From SVFI01 sp045546735 (GTDB taxonomy: Bacteria; Bacillota; Clostridia; Lachnospirales; Lachnospiraceae), in NCBI GenBank assembly GCA_045546735.1, contig JAZQDJ010000024.1, positions 1 to 16,278 on the forward strand: a stretch of 16,278 nt of DNA, written 5' to 3'. The translations under genes were made by a program, and so were the position numbers. The notes beneath the pieces are model-generated. The model was not told where the DNA came from. It searched no databases and saw only the letters and a program-made list of their open reading frames with translations. The number at the start of each line of letters is the position of its first letter. The stretch's first letter is position 1. This document shows, piece by piece, positions 7,304 through 13,758 of the stretch.

Positions 7304-8380
7304 TTAGTCATCACCGAAGCAGATACCGAGCATCTTAGCTTCCTGAACGATGGACGCATCAGGAGAAACCATTTTTAGTTTTCCTGCCACTTCCTCAAGA
7401 GGAACTTTAATGATCTCACGGTTTTTGATACCTACCATAAAACCATATTCGCCATTCAAAATAAGTCTGCCTGCTTCTGAACCGAGACGTGACGCAAACA
7501 CACGGTCATAAGGACACGGGCTTCCGCCTCTCTGTGTATGTCCCGGAACTGTTACACGTACGTCATAACCGCCTTTTTCCTGAATCTGCGCCGCCACTTC
7601 ATAAGACACAGACGGATAAGGTGTCTTTTTCAATTTTTCTTTATATTCTTTTTTAGATAATTTTGCGTCTTTTTTGGAAATCGCACCTTCTGCCACCGCA
7701 AGAATCGTGAAACGGCTTCCGTTTTTCATACGCTCATCAATCTTTCTGACAACACTGTCGATATCATACGGAATCTCAGGAATAAGGATGATATCCGCAC
7801 CACCGGCCATTCCGCCATTGAGAGTCAGCCAACCAACCTTGTGTCCCATAACTTCCACGATAAAAACACGTCCGTGGGAAGCTGCTGTTGTATGGATACA
7901 GTCGATTGCTTCCGTTGCAATATTTACCGCACTCTGGAAACCGAATGTCATATCCGTTCCCCAAAGGTCATTATCAATCGTCTTCGGAAGAGTTACAACA
8001 TTGAGTCCTTCCTCACGAAGAAGATTTGCTGTTTTATGCGTTCCGTTACCGCCGAGAATTACGAGACAGTCGAGTTGAAGTTTGTGGTAGTTTTGTTTCA
8101 TCGCCTCTACCTTGTCCAGTCCGTTCTCATCCGGTTCACGCATCAATTTAAAAGGAGTACGGCTGCTTCCGAGAATCGTTCCGCCCTTTGTAAGAATACC
8201 GGAAAAATCCTTACCTGTGAGCATACGGAAATTACCGTAGATAAGTCCTTTATAACCATCCAAAAATCCGTAAATTTCAACATCTTTCTCCGCATTTGTA
8301 ATACTCTTTACAACACCGCGCATCGCTGCGTTCAATGCCTGGCAGTCACCGCCGCTGGTTAACATTCCGATTCTTTTCAT
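7304..8380 (-). CDS. pfkA: 6-phosphofructokinase, group with mixed ATP/PPi signature
   Basis: 358 residues from an ATG with GGGAGG eight nt upstream; an extension to 8422 has no such site. The enzyme phosphorylates fructose 6-phosphate to the 1,6-bisphosphate in glycolysis. Motifs: MLTSGGDCQALNAA (6-19), GGNGT (110-114), PKTIDND (132-138) with the catalytic Asp136, EVMGHKVGW (176-184) and VPGHTQRGGSP near the C-terminus. Relative to E. coli PfkA, the residue equivalent to Gly104 is Gly (ATP-like), the equivalent of Gly124 is Lys (typical of PPi enzymes), Asp103 is replaced by Asn, and the MGR motif reads MGH. The phosphoryl donor therefore cannot be assigned from sequence alone. It heads the operon that continues into dnaX. 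Confidence 0.93.
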   Translation of the reverse strand: MKRIGMLTSGGDCQALNAAMRGVVKSITNAEKDVEIYGFLDGYKGLIYGNFRMLTGKDFSGILTKGGTILGSSRTPFKLMREPDENGLDKVEAMKQNYHKLQLDCLVILGGNGTHKTANLLREEGLNVVTLPKTIDNDLWGTDMTFGFQSAVNIATEAIDCIHTTAASHGRVFIVEVMGHKVGWLTLNGGMAGGADIILIPEIPYDIDSVVRKIDERMKNGSRFTILAVAEGAISKKDAKLSKKEYKEKLKKTPYPSVSYEVAAQIQEKGGYDVRVTVPGHTQRGGSPCPYDRVFASRLGSEAGRLILNGEYGFMVGIKNREIIKVPLEEVAGKLKMVSPDASIVQEAKMLGICFGDD

Positions 8381-8449
8381 GTAGCATACCTCCCGCGTCT
8401 GTTTTCTCATTCTGTTTTTCATGCAAATTCCAAAACCTGCACCATTCCT

Positions 8450-8478
8450 ATTTTACTATATTTTTCAAATTATCTCAA
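8450..8478 (-). promoter_or_regulatory. pfkA operon promoter
   Basis: On the minus strand TTGAGA (8478-8473), a 17-nt spacer and TAAAAT (8455-8450) match a sigma-A promoter in five of six positions at each box. The predicted start near 8443 gives a leader of about 62 nt before the pfkA ATG. No riboswitch-like fold was seen in it. The -35 lies about 20 nt after the stop of the SUKH gene. Confidence 0.6.
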
Positions 8479-8497
8479 TGTTATGCGCGAAAAATTT

Positions 8498-8884
8498 TTA
8501 TCTCCCCGACACAGAAATACCATATTCCGCCAATACCCCATATAGATTATCTTCCAAATCAATCATCTCAGCATTTTCATGATTATAAATAGATATCGTA
8601 TTTTGACATTTTCCGTCGATAATTTCAAATCCGGCAACATCACCCGTCTCAAAATCAACAACCGGAAGGAAATTATATTTTTCCAAAAACTTCGGTCGTA
8701 CTTTATTTCTCAAACAAAAATCACTATTTTCATCCAAGGAATAAACTATGGTATACGCAAAATATCCCCCTCCATATTGCAACAAAAAATCCTTGTAATC
8801 TTGCGGCAATTTAATCCCATAATACGCCTCAACAAATTGCGTTCCCTCTTTGGTGACATCTCCTCTACAACCGATTTCCTTCAT
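8498..8884 (-). CDS. SUKH (SMI1/KNR4) domain protein, orphan immunity-like
   Basis: 128 residues, a single SUKH domain. The tell-tale segment is YYGIKLPQDYKDFLLQYGGGYF (21-42, the family's LP-x-x-Y-x-x-FL-x-x-x-GG pattern), with the C-terminal strand region FLPVVDFETGDVAGFEIIDG (72-91) and SIYNHEN (98-104). In bacteria such proteins mostly protect against polymorphic or contact-dependent toxins by direct binding; others have cellular roles. No toxin gene lies beside it, so it is either a solo immunity gene or has another function. The start has no good ribosome binding site: TATACT ends only four nt before the ATG. No other in-frame ATG exists and the domain begins right after it, so the start is accepted. 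Confidence 0.8.
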   Translation of the reverse strand: MKEIGCRGDVTKEGTQFVEAYYGIKLPQDYKDFLLQYGGGYFAYTIVYSLDENSDFCLRNKVRPKFLEKYNFLPVVDFETGDVAGFEIIDGKCQNTISIYNHENAEMIDLEDNLYGVLAEYGISVSGR

Positions 8885-8950
8885 AATAAGTATACTCTGT
8901 TTCGATTCTATCTTCTACTTTTTTGTGTGATTTCCTACATAGTCGATTTT

Positions 8951-9036
8951 GGGTATCAAGCACTGAAATTAAATCAGAATACCCACAAATCTTCTAATTC
9001 ATGGGTATAGTAGCAAGATTTTCTCCACTAATACCC
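8951..9036. repeat. four alternating GGGTAT/ATACCC motifs
   Basis: The hexamer occurs at 8951-8956 (GGGTAT), 8979-8984 (ATACCC), 9003-9008 (GGGTAT) and 9031-9036 (ATACCC). Each GGGTAT-ATACCC pair is separated by exactly 22 nt, and the two pairs are offset by exactly 52 bp. The sequence between the motifs is not conserved, so this is not a plain tandem duplication. It lies upstream of the SUKH gene and downstream of the LiaF-like gene's terminator. An operator array is possible; so is coincidence. Confidence 0.5.
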
Positions 9037-9105
9037 AATTCGTCACAAAAGTCTAACACAGAAAACCAACACCGAAATCCCACAAGAGTTCCCGGAAATA
9101 CACAG

Positions 9106-9131
9106 AAAAAAAGTGCCGCTTACGCGACACT
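9106..9131 (-). terminator. terminator of the LytTR-LiaF operon
   Basis: On the minus strand AGTGTCGC (9131-9124), loop GTAA, and GCGGCACT (9119-9112) form an 8-bp stem with one T-G wobble, followed by six T (9111-9106). It lies about 20 nt after the stop of the LiaF-like gene. The reverse direction lacks a clean T-tract. Confidence 0.85.
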
Positions 9132-9151
9132 CTTTAAAAGCCCAAAACGTT

Positions 9152-9853
9152 TTACACATATAAAATTGTAACTCCGCCGAGATTTACATTGCCGCGCAAC
9201 GTTAAAATCGGACCATCTGCTCCGTCCGGTCTGTTTTTCTCCTCAACACCGCCGAATGATGCACTCATCTGATTGTCAATGCGCCAATTCTTCGGAACAT
9301 AAAGCTCCACACCGGCAAAGGAAACATTAAGATTTACAGTCGCGTGTCCGTTTTGAATAATCGCATTATCAAAATACACCTTCATTCCGGCAAACTTTGC
9401 GTCAATGTTTGCCGATTCAAAATTGTCAGAATTTACATATTTGATACTTCCGACAAAAGAAGAAGAAAAATCAAACTGATTACCGTCTTCTTCATCGAAA
9501 ACAACAAAATCCTTGCTGTCAACCTGTCTGTGATTAACCGTTGCCTTCTTTTTCTTCGGGGTATAAATCAAACTCATACCAATACTGAGAAGCAATGCCA
9601 CGAGTAAAATAGTCCACGGCGTAATTGCTGTAATACCCAGTTCCGTATCATATATAATTCCGAGAAATGCCAAACTGAAAAAGATGCCCGGGAATGCTAA
9701 TTTTACAACACTGTCAACAAGTGCCACGGTAAATACGAGCGTCCAGAAAATCTTCATCACGCTCATATCCGGAAATGCGCCGAGCTTGGCCACTAAGATA
9801 AGAACTGCCGATGCGATTAAAAATAATCCCCAAAAAATATTATCCTTTTTCAT
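9152..9853 (-). CDS. LiaF-like four-helix membrane protein
   Basis: 233 residues. Four membrane helices (about 6-24, 33-51, 54-70 and 78-97) are followed by a basic KKKK stretch (100-103) and a soluble domain. That domain has the repeated short strands of the LiaF/cell-wall-active-antibiotic-response C-terminal family: SSFVGSIKYV (131-140), KFAGMKVYFD (153-162), SFAGVELYVPKNW (178-190), ASFGGVEEK (198-206) and NLGGVTILYV (224-233). In Bacillus, LiaF inhibits the LiaSR cell-envelope stress system; the fold is a small beta-solenoid. This gene starts directly after the LytTR gene's stop (TAAATG). That pairing suggests it controls the LytTR protein rather than a LiaS kinase, which is absent here. 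Confidence 0.88.
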   Translation of the reverse strand: MKKDNIFWGLFLIASAVLILVAKLGAFPDMSVMKIFWTLVFTVALVDSVVKLAFPGIFFSLAFLGIIYDTELGITAITPWTILLVALLLSIGMSLIYTPKKKKATVNHRQVDSKDFVVFDEEDGNQFDFSSSFVGSIKYVNSDNFESANIDAKFAGMKVYFDNAIIQNGHATVNLNVSFAGVELYVPKNWRIDNQMSASFGGVEEKNRPDGADGPILTLRGNVNLGGVTILYV

Positions 9854-10312
9854 TTACTTCAACCTCTTTTCTTCTAAACTGATTTTCAAGGATTTGTAGT
9901 AGTACCTTGAAACATATACCTGCTTGTGACTTCCTGCAAACTGCACGATACTTGACGCCGTCAGATTTCTCTCTACAGAGTAAACCTTTGAGACATTCAA
10001 AATCGTGGACTTGGAAACACGAATGAAATTTCTCGGCAGAACCTGTTCCAGTTCGTAGAGTTTGTATTTCACCGTGTAAACCTCGGCGGATGTGTGCGCG
10101 CTGATACCGCCGTCCTCCGTCTCAAAAAAGAGAATCTCGTCGAGTGGTATGTAATACTCTGTCTCATTTTTGTAAAAAGTCAGCGTCTGCTTACGGGCAA
10201 GCACGTCTGCCACCGCTTTTTGCACCGCTGTCATTTCTTCCGTCAGAGCGCTTCCTCTGATAACGATCTCTTCCTCTGTTAAGTTTTCATCAATTTCAAT
10301 CTTAATTTTCAT
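9854..10312 (-). CDS. LytTR-family transcriptional regulator without receiver domain
   Basis: 152 residues. The N-terminal ~45 residues (Glu-rich, with IVIRGSALTEE) are not a receiver domain; the C-terminal ~100 are a LytTR DNA-binding domain. Family features: YYIPLDEILFFETEDGGI (53-70), LPRNFIRVSKSTILNVSKV (92-110) and VYVSRYYYKSLK (132-143). LytTR proteins bind direct repeats and often act with a membrane partner; here the partner is the adjacent LiaF-like protein. The ATG is preceded by GAGGAG at a rather long 13-nt spacing. A promoter TTTACA-N16-TAAAAT lies upstream. Two CCGTT-containing sites occur upstream, but not at a convincing repeat spacing. Confidence 0.88.
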   Translation of the reverse strand: MKIKIEIDENLTEEEIVIRGSALTEEMTAVQKAVADVLARKQTLTFYKNETEYYIPLDEILFFETEDGGISAHTSAEVYTVKYKLYELEQVLPRNFIRVSKSTILNVSKVYSVERNLTASSIVQFAGSHKQVYVSRYYYKSLKISLEEKRLK

Positions 10313-10344
10313 TGACTTTACTTATCTCCTCTTTACAAATTTCA

Positions 10345-10372
10345 TTTTAACGGAATTTCAAAAAATGTAAAC
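10345..10372 (-). promoter_or_regulatory. probable promoter of the LytTR-LiaF pair
   Basis: The minus strand reads TTTACA, 16 nt, TAAAAT, located about 35-60 nt upstream of the LytTR start and downstream of the preceding terminator. The spacer contains AATTCCGTT, loosely like a LytTR half-site, so autoregulation is conceivable but unproven. The box edges are given to within a few bases. Confidence 0.5.
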
Positions 10373-10411
10373 CCGATTGAAGTAAGAGGTAATTTTCCGG
10401 GGCTAAGAAGT

Positions 10412-10465
10412 AAAAAAACGGTTCGGACGGGTGACTTTATCACTGCATCTTCACCCGAACAAACC
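10412..10465 (-). terminator. terminator of the lipoprotein operon
   Basis: On the minus strand GGTTTGTTCGGGTGA (10465-10451) pairs with TCACCCGTCCGAACC (10434-10420): four outer pairs, a 4-nt internal mismatch, then seven pairs, around a 16-nt loop. Seven T follow (10418-10412). It begins 9 nt after the lipoprotein stop codon. Confidence 0.85.
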
Positions 10466-10473
10466 ATTTTCAG

Positions 10474-11469
10474 CTATTTCTTGATTTTAAATTTTACTTT
10501 TGTTACATTTCCTGCTTTATCATAAATCTTCAATGTATAAGTACCGTTCTTTTTCACTGTTTTGCCGTATTTAATCTTTCTTCCGTTCAAAGTTGCTTTC
10601 TTAATACCGGATACTTTATCATTAAATTTAATTTTTACAGGCTTCTTATAAGTTTTCTTGTTTTTGATATTTGTATTCGGCTTCTTGGTATCTACACAGA
10701 AATTAACTTTCTTTGTCATACCTGTAGCCGTCTTTACAACCACTTTGTATTTTCCGTCCGTACTTGCATTGTATCGGTTAATCGGCTGTTTTTTGCCATT
10801 TACCATAAAAGTAGTAACCACGCTCTTTGCACTAACTTGGACTGTCACCGAACGGCGGTAGGCCTTTTTGTCTTTTACACCCTTAACCGTAATCTTATCC
10901 GCAGCTGCAAGCACTGATTTACTGAGTGCATAAACCCTGGTTACCTTCTGCTTATTCAATGCAAGCACATCATACTTTACCGTACATCCGTCTGACTGAA
11001 TTTCACCATTTGCCTTACCTACCGCAAACGGATATGTGATAGTTAAATATGAAAATCCCACCGCATCTTCTGCATCCTCTGTATCTTCCGGCACTGTTGT
11101 CTCTTCGCCCGTTGTCGAAGAAATATTATAAAGTGCTCTTTCCTTATCAAGCACTAAGAACTTCGCCTTTGTCTCGACAGCGCTCAGTTCTGCATTTGCC
11201 GAATAAATGTTATTTGTCACACCATCTACAACTGCTGTTCCGGCAAATGTGTATCCCATTTCCTTCATAAACTCTTCATACGTCATATCCAGCGCCTGCT
11301 CACCGTCTGTCAGCATCTGCATAATTGCCTCTTCTTCTTCGGCCGTTGTATAGATATCCTCCTGCGAAACAGAAGTAAAATCCGAATTAATCTTCAGTTT
11401 CTGTTCTGCCGAACATCCTGTCAGCATTGCAAATGCAAGCAATAGCACCGCCAATAAACTTTTCTTCAT
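10474..11469 (-). CDS. lipoprotein with C-terminal Ig-like repeats
   Basis: 331 residues. A lipoprotein signal peptide ends in the lipobox LTGC with Cys19 as the lipidated residue, so the mature protein is tethered to the outer face of the membrane. Residues ~20-150 are acidic and Glu/Asp-rich with no recognised domain. From ~155 on, the protein turns into short basic beta-rich repeats, ending in PVKIKFNDKVSGIKKATLNG (281-300) and GTYTLKIYDKAGNVTKVKFK (309-328). The YDKAGN motif is common in bacterial Ig-like cell-surface modules. GGAGG lies ten nt before the ATG. The start is three nt after the stop of the 2H phosphoesterase gene, so translation is probably coupled. Function unknown; a surface-binding role is inferred only from the fold type. 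Confidence 0.85.
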   Translation of the reverse strand: MKKSLLAVLLLAFAMLTGCSAEQKLKINSDFTSVSQEDIYTTAEEEEAIMQMLTDGEQALDMTYEEFMKEMGYTFAGTAVVDGVTNNIYSANAELSAVETKAKFLVLDKERALYNISSTTGEETTVPEDTEDAEDAVGFSYLTITYPFAVGKANGEIQSDGCTVKYDVLALNKQKVTRVYALSKSVLAAADKITVKGVKDKKAYRRSVTVQVSAKSVVTTFMVNGKKQPINRYNASTDGKYKVVVKTATGMTKKVNFCVDTKKPNTNIKNKKTYKKPVKIKFNDKVSGIKKATLNGRKIKYGKTVKKNGTYTLKIYDKAGNVTKVKFKIKK

Positions 11470-11472
11470 GTC

Positions 11473-12018
11473 TCAAACTCCTCCTTTATCACTCTCTAAA
11501 TCCCAAGATGCAAGCTCTCTCTTCAAAGAACCCGCAGACAAACCAATCCGCACAATCGTCCCTTCAAACGGCGAAAACGACTTTTGAAGCGCCGCAAAAG
11601 CCTCTGTCATCTCCTCCTCAGATAACCTGCGCGCAACAGTCGTATGCGGAAACCACGCAAACGGTCTGTAACATTCCTGCAACCTCGTATCCTCATATTG
11701 CATCAAAACATCACTCACACTATCCAAAAGGCGCATCAAATGCACATTAAGAACCGGCGCAAGAAATAAAGTCTTGGAAAGAAACGAACCGACAGAAACC
11801 CACATAAGATTATGCTGCCTCACCTGTCGTAATACACTATTAAGCGCCGCAATTAAATCCTCTTCACTTCGGGCGGACTCAAACGCTGTCAATGTAATGT
11901 GCGGCGGAACATTTTTATCTATCATGTCTGTATTTCCGGATTTCTTCGCCGCGCATTCCATAAATCCACTAATCTTTTGGTTTGTTTTTTCATCAAAATA
12001 CAAAGACACTAAATACAT
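11473..12018 (-). CDS. 2H phosphoesterase superfamily protein
   Basis: 181 residues with the two His-x-Thr signatures of the 2H superfamily (2'-5' RNA ligase, LigT, YjcG-like): PPHITLT (38-44, His40/Thr42) and FPHTTVA (123-129, His125/Thr127), 85 residues apart as expected. Members cleave or form 2'-5' or cyclic phosphodiester bonds; the substrate here cannot be told. The protein starts straight into the first strand (MYLVSLYFD), so the ATG is right, yet no ribosome binding site is seen at normal distance. A perfect TATAAT ends six nt before the ATG instead. It forms a two-gene unit with the lipoprotein downstream. Confidence 0.88.
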   Translation of the reverse strand: MYLVSLYFDEKTNQKISGFMECAAKKSGNTDMIDKNVPPHITLTAFESARSEEDLIAALNSVLRQVRQHNLMWVSVGSFLSKTLFLAPVLNVHLMRLLDSVSDVLMQYEDTRLQECYRPFAWFPHTTVARRLSEEEMTEAFAALQKSFSPFEGTIVRIGLSAGSLKRELASWDLESDKGGV

Positions 12019-12024
12019 GGCTTT

Positions 12025-12053
12025 ATTATAAACCTGCAGGCAAAGAAACGCAA
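12025..12053 (-). promoter_or_regulatory. promoter of the 2H-lipoprotein unit, possibly giving a leaderless mRNA
   Basis: On the minus strand TTGCGT (12053-12048), a 17-nt spacer and a perfect TATAAT (12030-12025). Only six nt (AAAGCC) separate the -10 from the ATG at 12018, so transcription would start at or next to the start codon. The -35 matches three of six consensus bases. Confidence 0.5.
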
Positions 12054-12056
12054 ACG

Positions 12057-12084
12057 AAAAAAGGCTCCAAAAAAGAGCCTTTTT
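12057..12084 (-). terminator. terminator of the GH5 gene
   Basis: AAAAAGGCTC and GAGCCTTTTT form a 10-bp stem around a short A-rich loop. In the minus direction it ends in six T. It begins a few nt after the GH5 stop codon. The plus direction also shows a T-run, so it may act on both strands. Confidence 0.9.
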
Positions 12085-12088
12085 CTCA

Positions 12089-13108
12089 TTATTTCGTCCA
12101 TAATTTAATCAAAGAATCTTTAATCGGCGCATAATGCTGTCCAATCAACCCAAAATCCATCTCTTTATAGGACCAGACCGCACATCCGATGTTATACTTT
12201 TCAAACACTGCATTTACATCCTTAAACCATCTGAGCGTATCTTCCACCGGCGCCTGGTCAATGACTCCGAACTCACCGCAATACAAAGACACTCCTGCAT
12301 TCTGTGCTGCCTTAATACCTTCCTCGATCATTTCCGTAATAAACTCCGGTCCCATCAATTTCGACAATGCATCGCCTACCACTTCTCCCTGATAACCGAG
12401 CTTTTCCGATTCTTTCTGATAAAATTCCATCGTCTCCGGGTAAGGAACTGTCTGATTCGGGTCCATAGCCGCCACCCAGTGTGCCTTTTGGTGGGTGAAT
12501 AAAAGCGGCTCATAAAAATGGAATGTATAAATGATATTCTCATCCTTCGGAACATCCAAAAGTTTTAAAGTCTTAACGCTGTTCCACTGGATACCGCCGT
12601 AAATAATCGGCGCTGTTTTTGCAATCTTACGGATTTCAACCACTGCTTTTTTAATCAGCTGATTCCAGGCATCCGCATTCTCTTTTTCTACGACTTCGTT
12701 TAAAAGCTCAAATGCCACATTGGTGCAAGTTCCGAAACGTTTTACCATTTCTTTCCAAAGATCAACAAAACGATTCTGCAATGCCTCCGACGCAAACAAA
12801 TTATTTTTTTCCTCATCGCCCGCATCATTAAAGTCGTATCCGTAAGCCTTGTGTAAATCTAAAATGATGTTTAATCCATAGGTATCACACCATTCAATCA
12901 CCTGCTTTACACGCCCGTATCCTTTTTCTTTGATAATGCCCTCTTCCGTCTCCAATACCTCGTAATCAATCGGAAGACGAATATGGTCAAATCCCCATGA
13001 TGCAATCTGCTCAATGTCTTTTTCTCCGATAAATGCATCGTAATGCTCTTCCTCGTGGCAGCACTGCGATAAATATCCGCCCAAATTAATTCCTCTGTTT
13101 AACTCCAT
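12089..13108 (-). CDS. intracellular glycoside hydrolase family 5 enzyme
   Basis: 339 residues, a complete (beta/alpha)8 GH5 domain with no signal peptide or binding module. Motifs: RGINLGGYL (5-13), WGFDHIRLPIDYEVLE (38-53) with Arg44, LDLHKAYG (83-90) with His85, LLNEVV (135-140) with acid/base Glu138, YTFHFYEP (194-201), and LYCGEFGV (275-282) with nucleophile Glu279. The usual NEP motif reads NEV here. Family members act on beta-glucans, mannans or related oligosaccharides; being cytoplasmic, this one probably trims imported oligosaccharides or glycosides. GGAGG is seven nt before the ATG. A TATAAT at 13148-13143 may be its -10, though no -35 is clear. It is followed by a strong terminator. 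Confidence 0.93.
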   Translation of the reverse strand: MELNRGINLGGYLSQCCHEEEHYDAFIGEKDIEQIASWGFDHIRLPIDYEVLETEEGIIKEKGYGRVKQVIEWCDTYGLNIILDLHKAYGYDFNDAGDEEKNNLFASEALQNRFVDLWKEMVKRFGTCTNVAFELLNEVVEKENADAWNQLIKKAVVEIRKIAKTAPIIYGGIQWNSVKTLKLLDVPKDENIIYTFHFYEPLLFTHQKAHWVAAMDPNQTVPYPETMEFYQKESEKLGYQGEVVGDALSKLMGPEFITEMIEEGIKAAQNAGVSLYCGEFGVIDQAPVEDTLRWFKDVNAVFEKYNIGCAVWSYKEMDFGLIGQHYAPIKDSLIKLWTK

Positions 13109-13200
13109 AAAAGCTCCTCCTATGTTTTCCTGATATCACTATATTATATCTTTTTATTATGTAATATCATTTTCTTTTCCTTTTTGTAAAAATAATGACA

Positions 13201-13665
13201 TCATCTTTTGTTTTTATAACACAGTCTATGATCCATTTCCGCCCAACAATGCATCTCCCCGGTGCGGATTTGTATCTCTACTCGAACCTTCTGACATCCT
13301 TTCAGCTTCACAATCAAATGAAGACTTTGATATCCGCTTTCTTTTGGCTCTTTAATATAATCCTTTCTTCCGACAACCTCTATATCCTTTCTCTCGCAAA
13401 GATAATGACATAGCTTATACACTTCTTCCTCACAAGAGCAAACTACCCTTATGCCCGCCAAATCATTCAGATACCGTTCTGCATTCTCAAACGTTGCCGC
13501 ATACCCTTTCTTTTTAAGCTTACACGCAATGCTTTCCGCCGACTTTATCCGAAAATCAATCACCTGCTCTTTTCCATACTGCGCTCCATATCCATCGACT
13601 ATTTCTTTTACTCCCAAAATCCCTCGCATGTATTTATCCGCATTCATTTTCAGCTCTTTTTTCAT
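13201..13665 (-). CDS. short (p)ppGpp synthetase, C-terminally truncated RelQ/RelP type
   Basis: 154 residues, essentially a bare RelA/SpoT synthetase core with no hydrolase or regulatory domain. Key elements are present: RIKSAES (39-45, Arg39), NDLAGIR (67-73, Asp68 for Mg), RKDYIKEPKESGYQSLHLIV (100-119, Tyr112) and VEIQIRTGEMHCWAEMDHRL (129-148, Glu130). These enzymes transfer pyrophosphate from ATP to GTP or GDP. Bacillus RelQ-type proteins continue for roughly 60 more helical residues after the YK that this one ends on, and those helices support tetramer formation. No frameshift explains the loss: neither downstream frame continues the family. AGAGG lies six nt before the ATG. It could be inactive, or active in another assembly. 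Confidence 0.88.
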   Translation of the reverse strand: MKKELKMNADKYMRGILGVKEIVDGYGAQYGKEQVIDFRIKSAESIACKLKKKGYAATFENAERYLNDLAGIRVVCSCEEEVYKLCHYLCERKDIEVVGRKDYIKEPKESGYQSLHLIVKLKGCQKVRVEIQIRTGEMHCWAEMDHRLCYKNKR

Positions 13666-13721
13666 CTTACACCTCTTTTACGCTCAATAATCAATATATG
13701 CAAAAAGAGGTTTTTTAGAAC

Positions 13722-13751
13722 AAAAAAGGAATTGCCTTTCGGACAATTCCT
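13722..13751 (-). terminator. terminator of ywlG
   Basis: On the minus strand AGGAATTG (13751-13744) and CAATTCCT (13734-13727) form an 8-bp stem. An inner CC-GAAA-GG extends it with a GNRA-type tetraloop and one bulged base. A run of T follows (from 13727 on). It lies about 8 nt after the ywlG stop. Confidence 0.88.
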
Positions 13752-13758
13752 CTTCCTT

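Noticed and set aside
10313..10440. LytTR binding repeats upstream of the LytTR gene
   Set aside because: Two CCGTT sites exist, but they are far apart, and one lies in the preceding terminator; this is not the regular direct-repeat spacing expected.
13109..13200. Frameshifted continuation of the alarmone synthetase
   Set aside because: Neither reading through the TGA nor shifting frame gives the helical RelQ-type tail; the region is AT-rich and contains the likely -10 of the GH5 gene.
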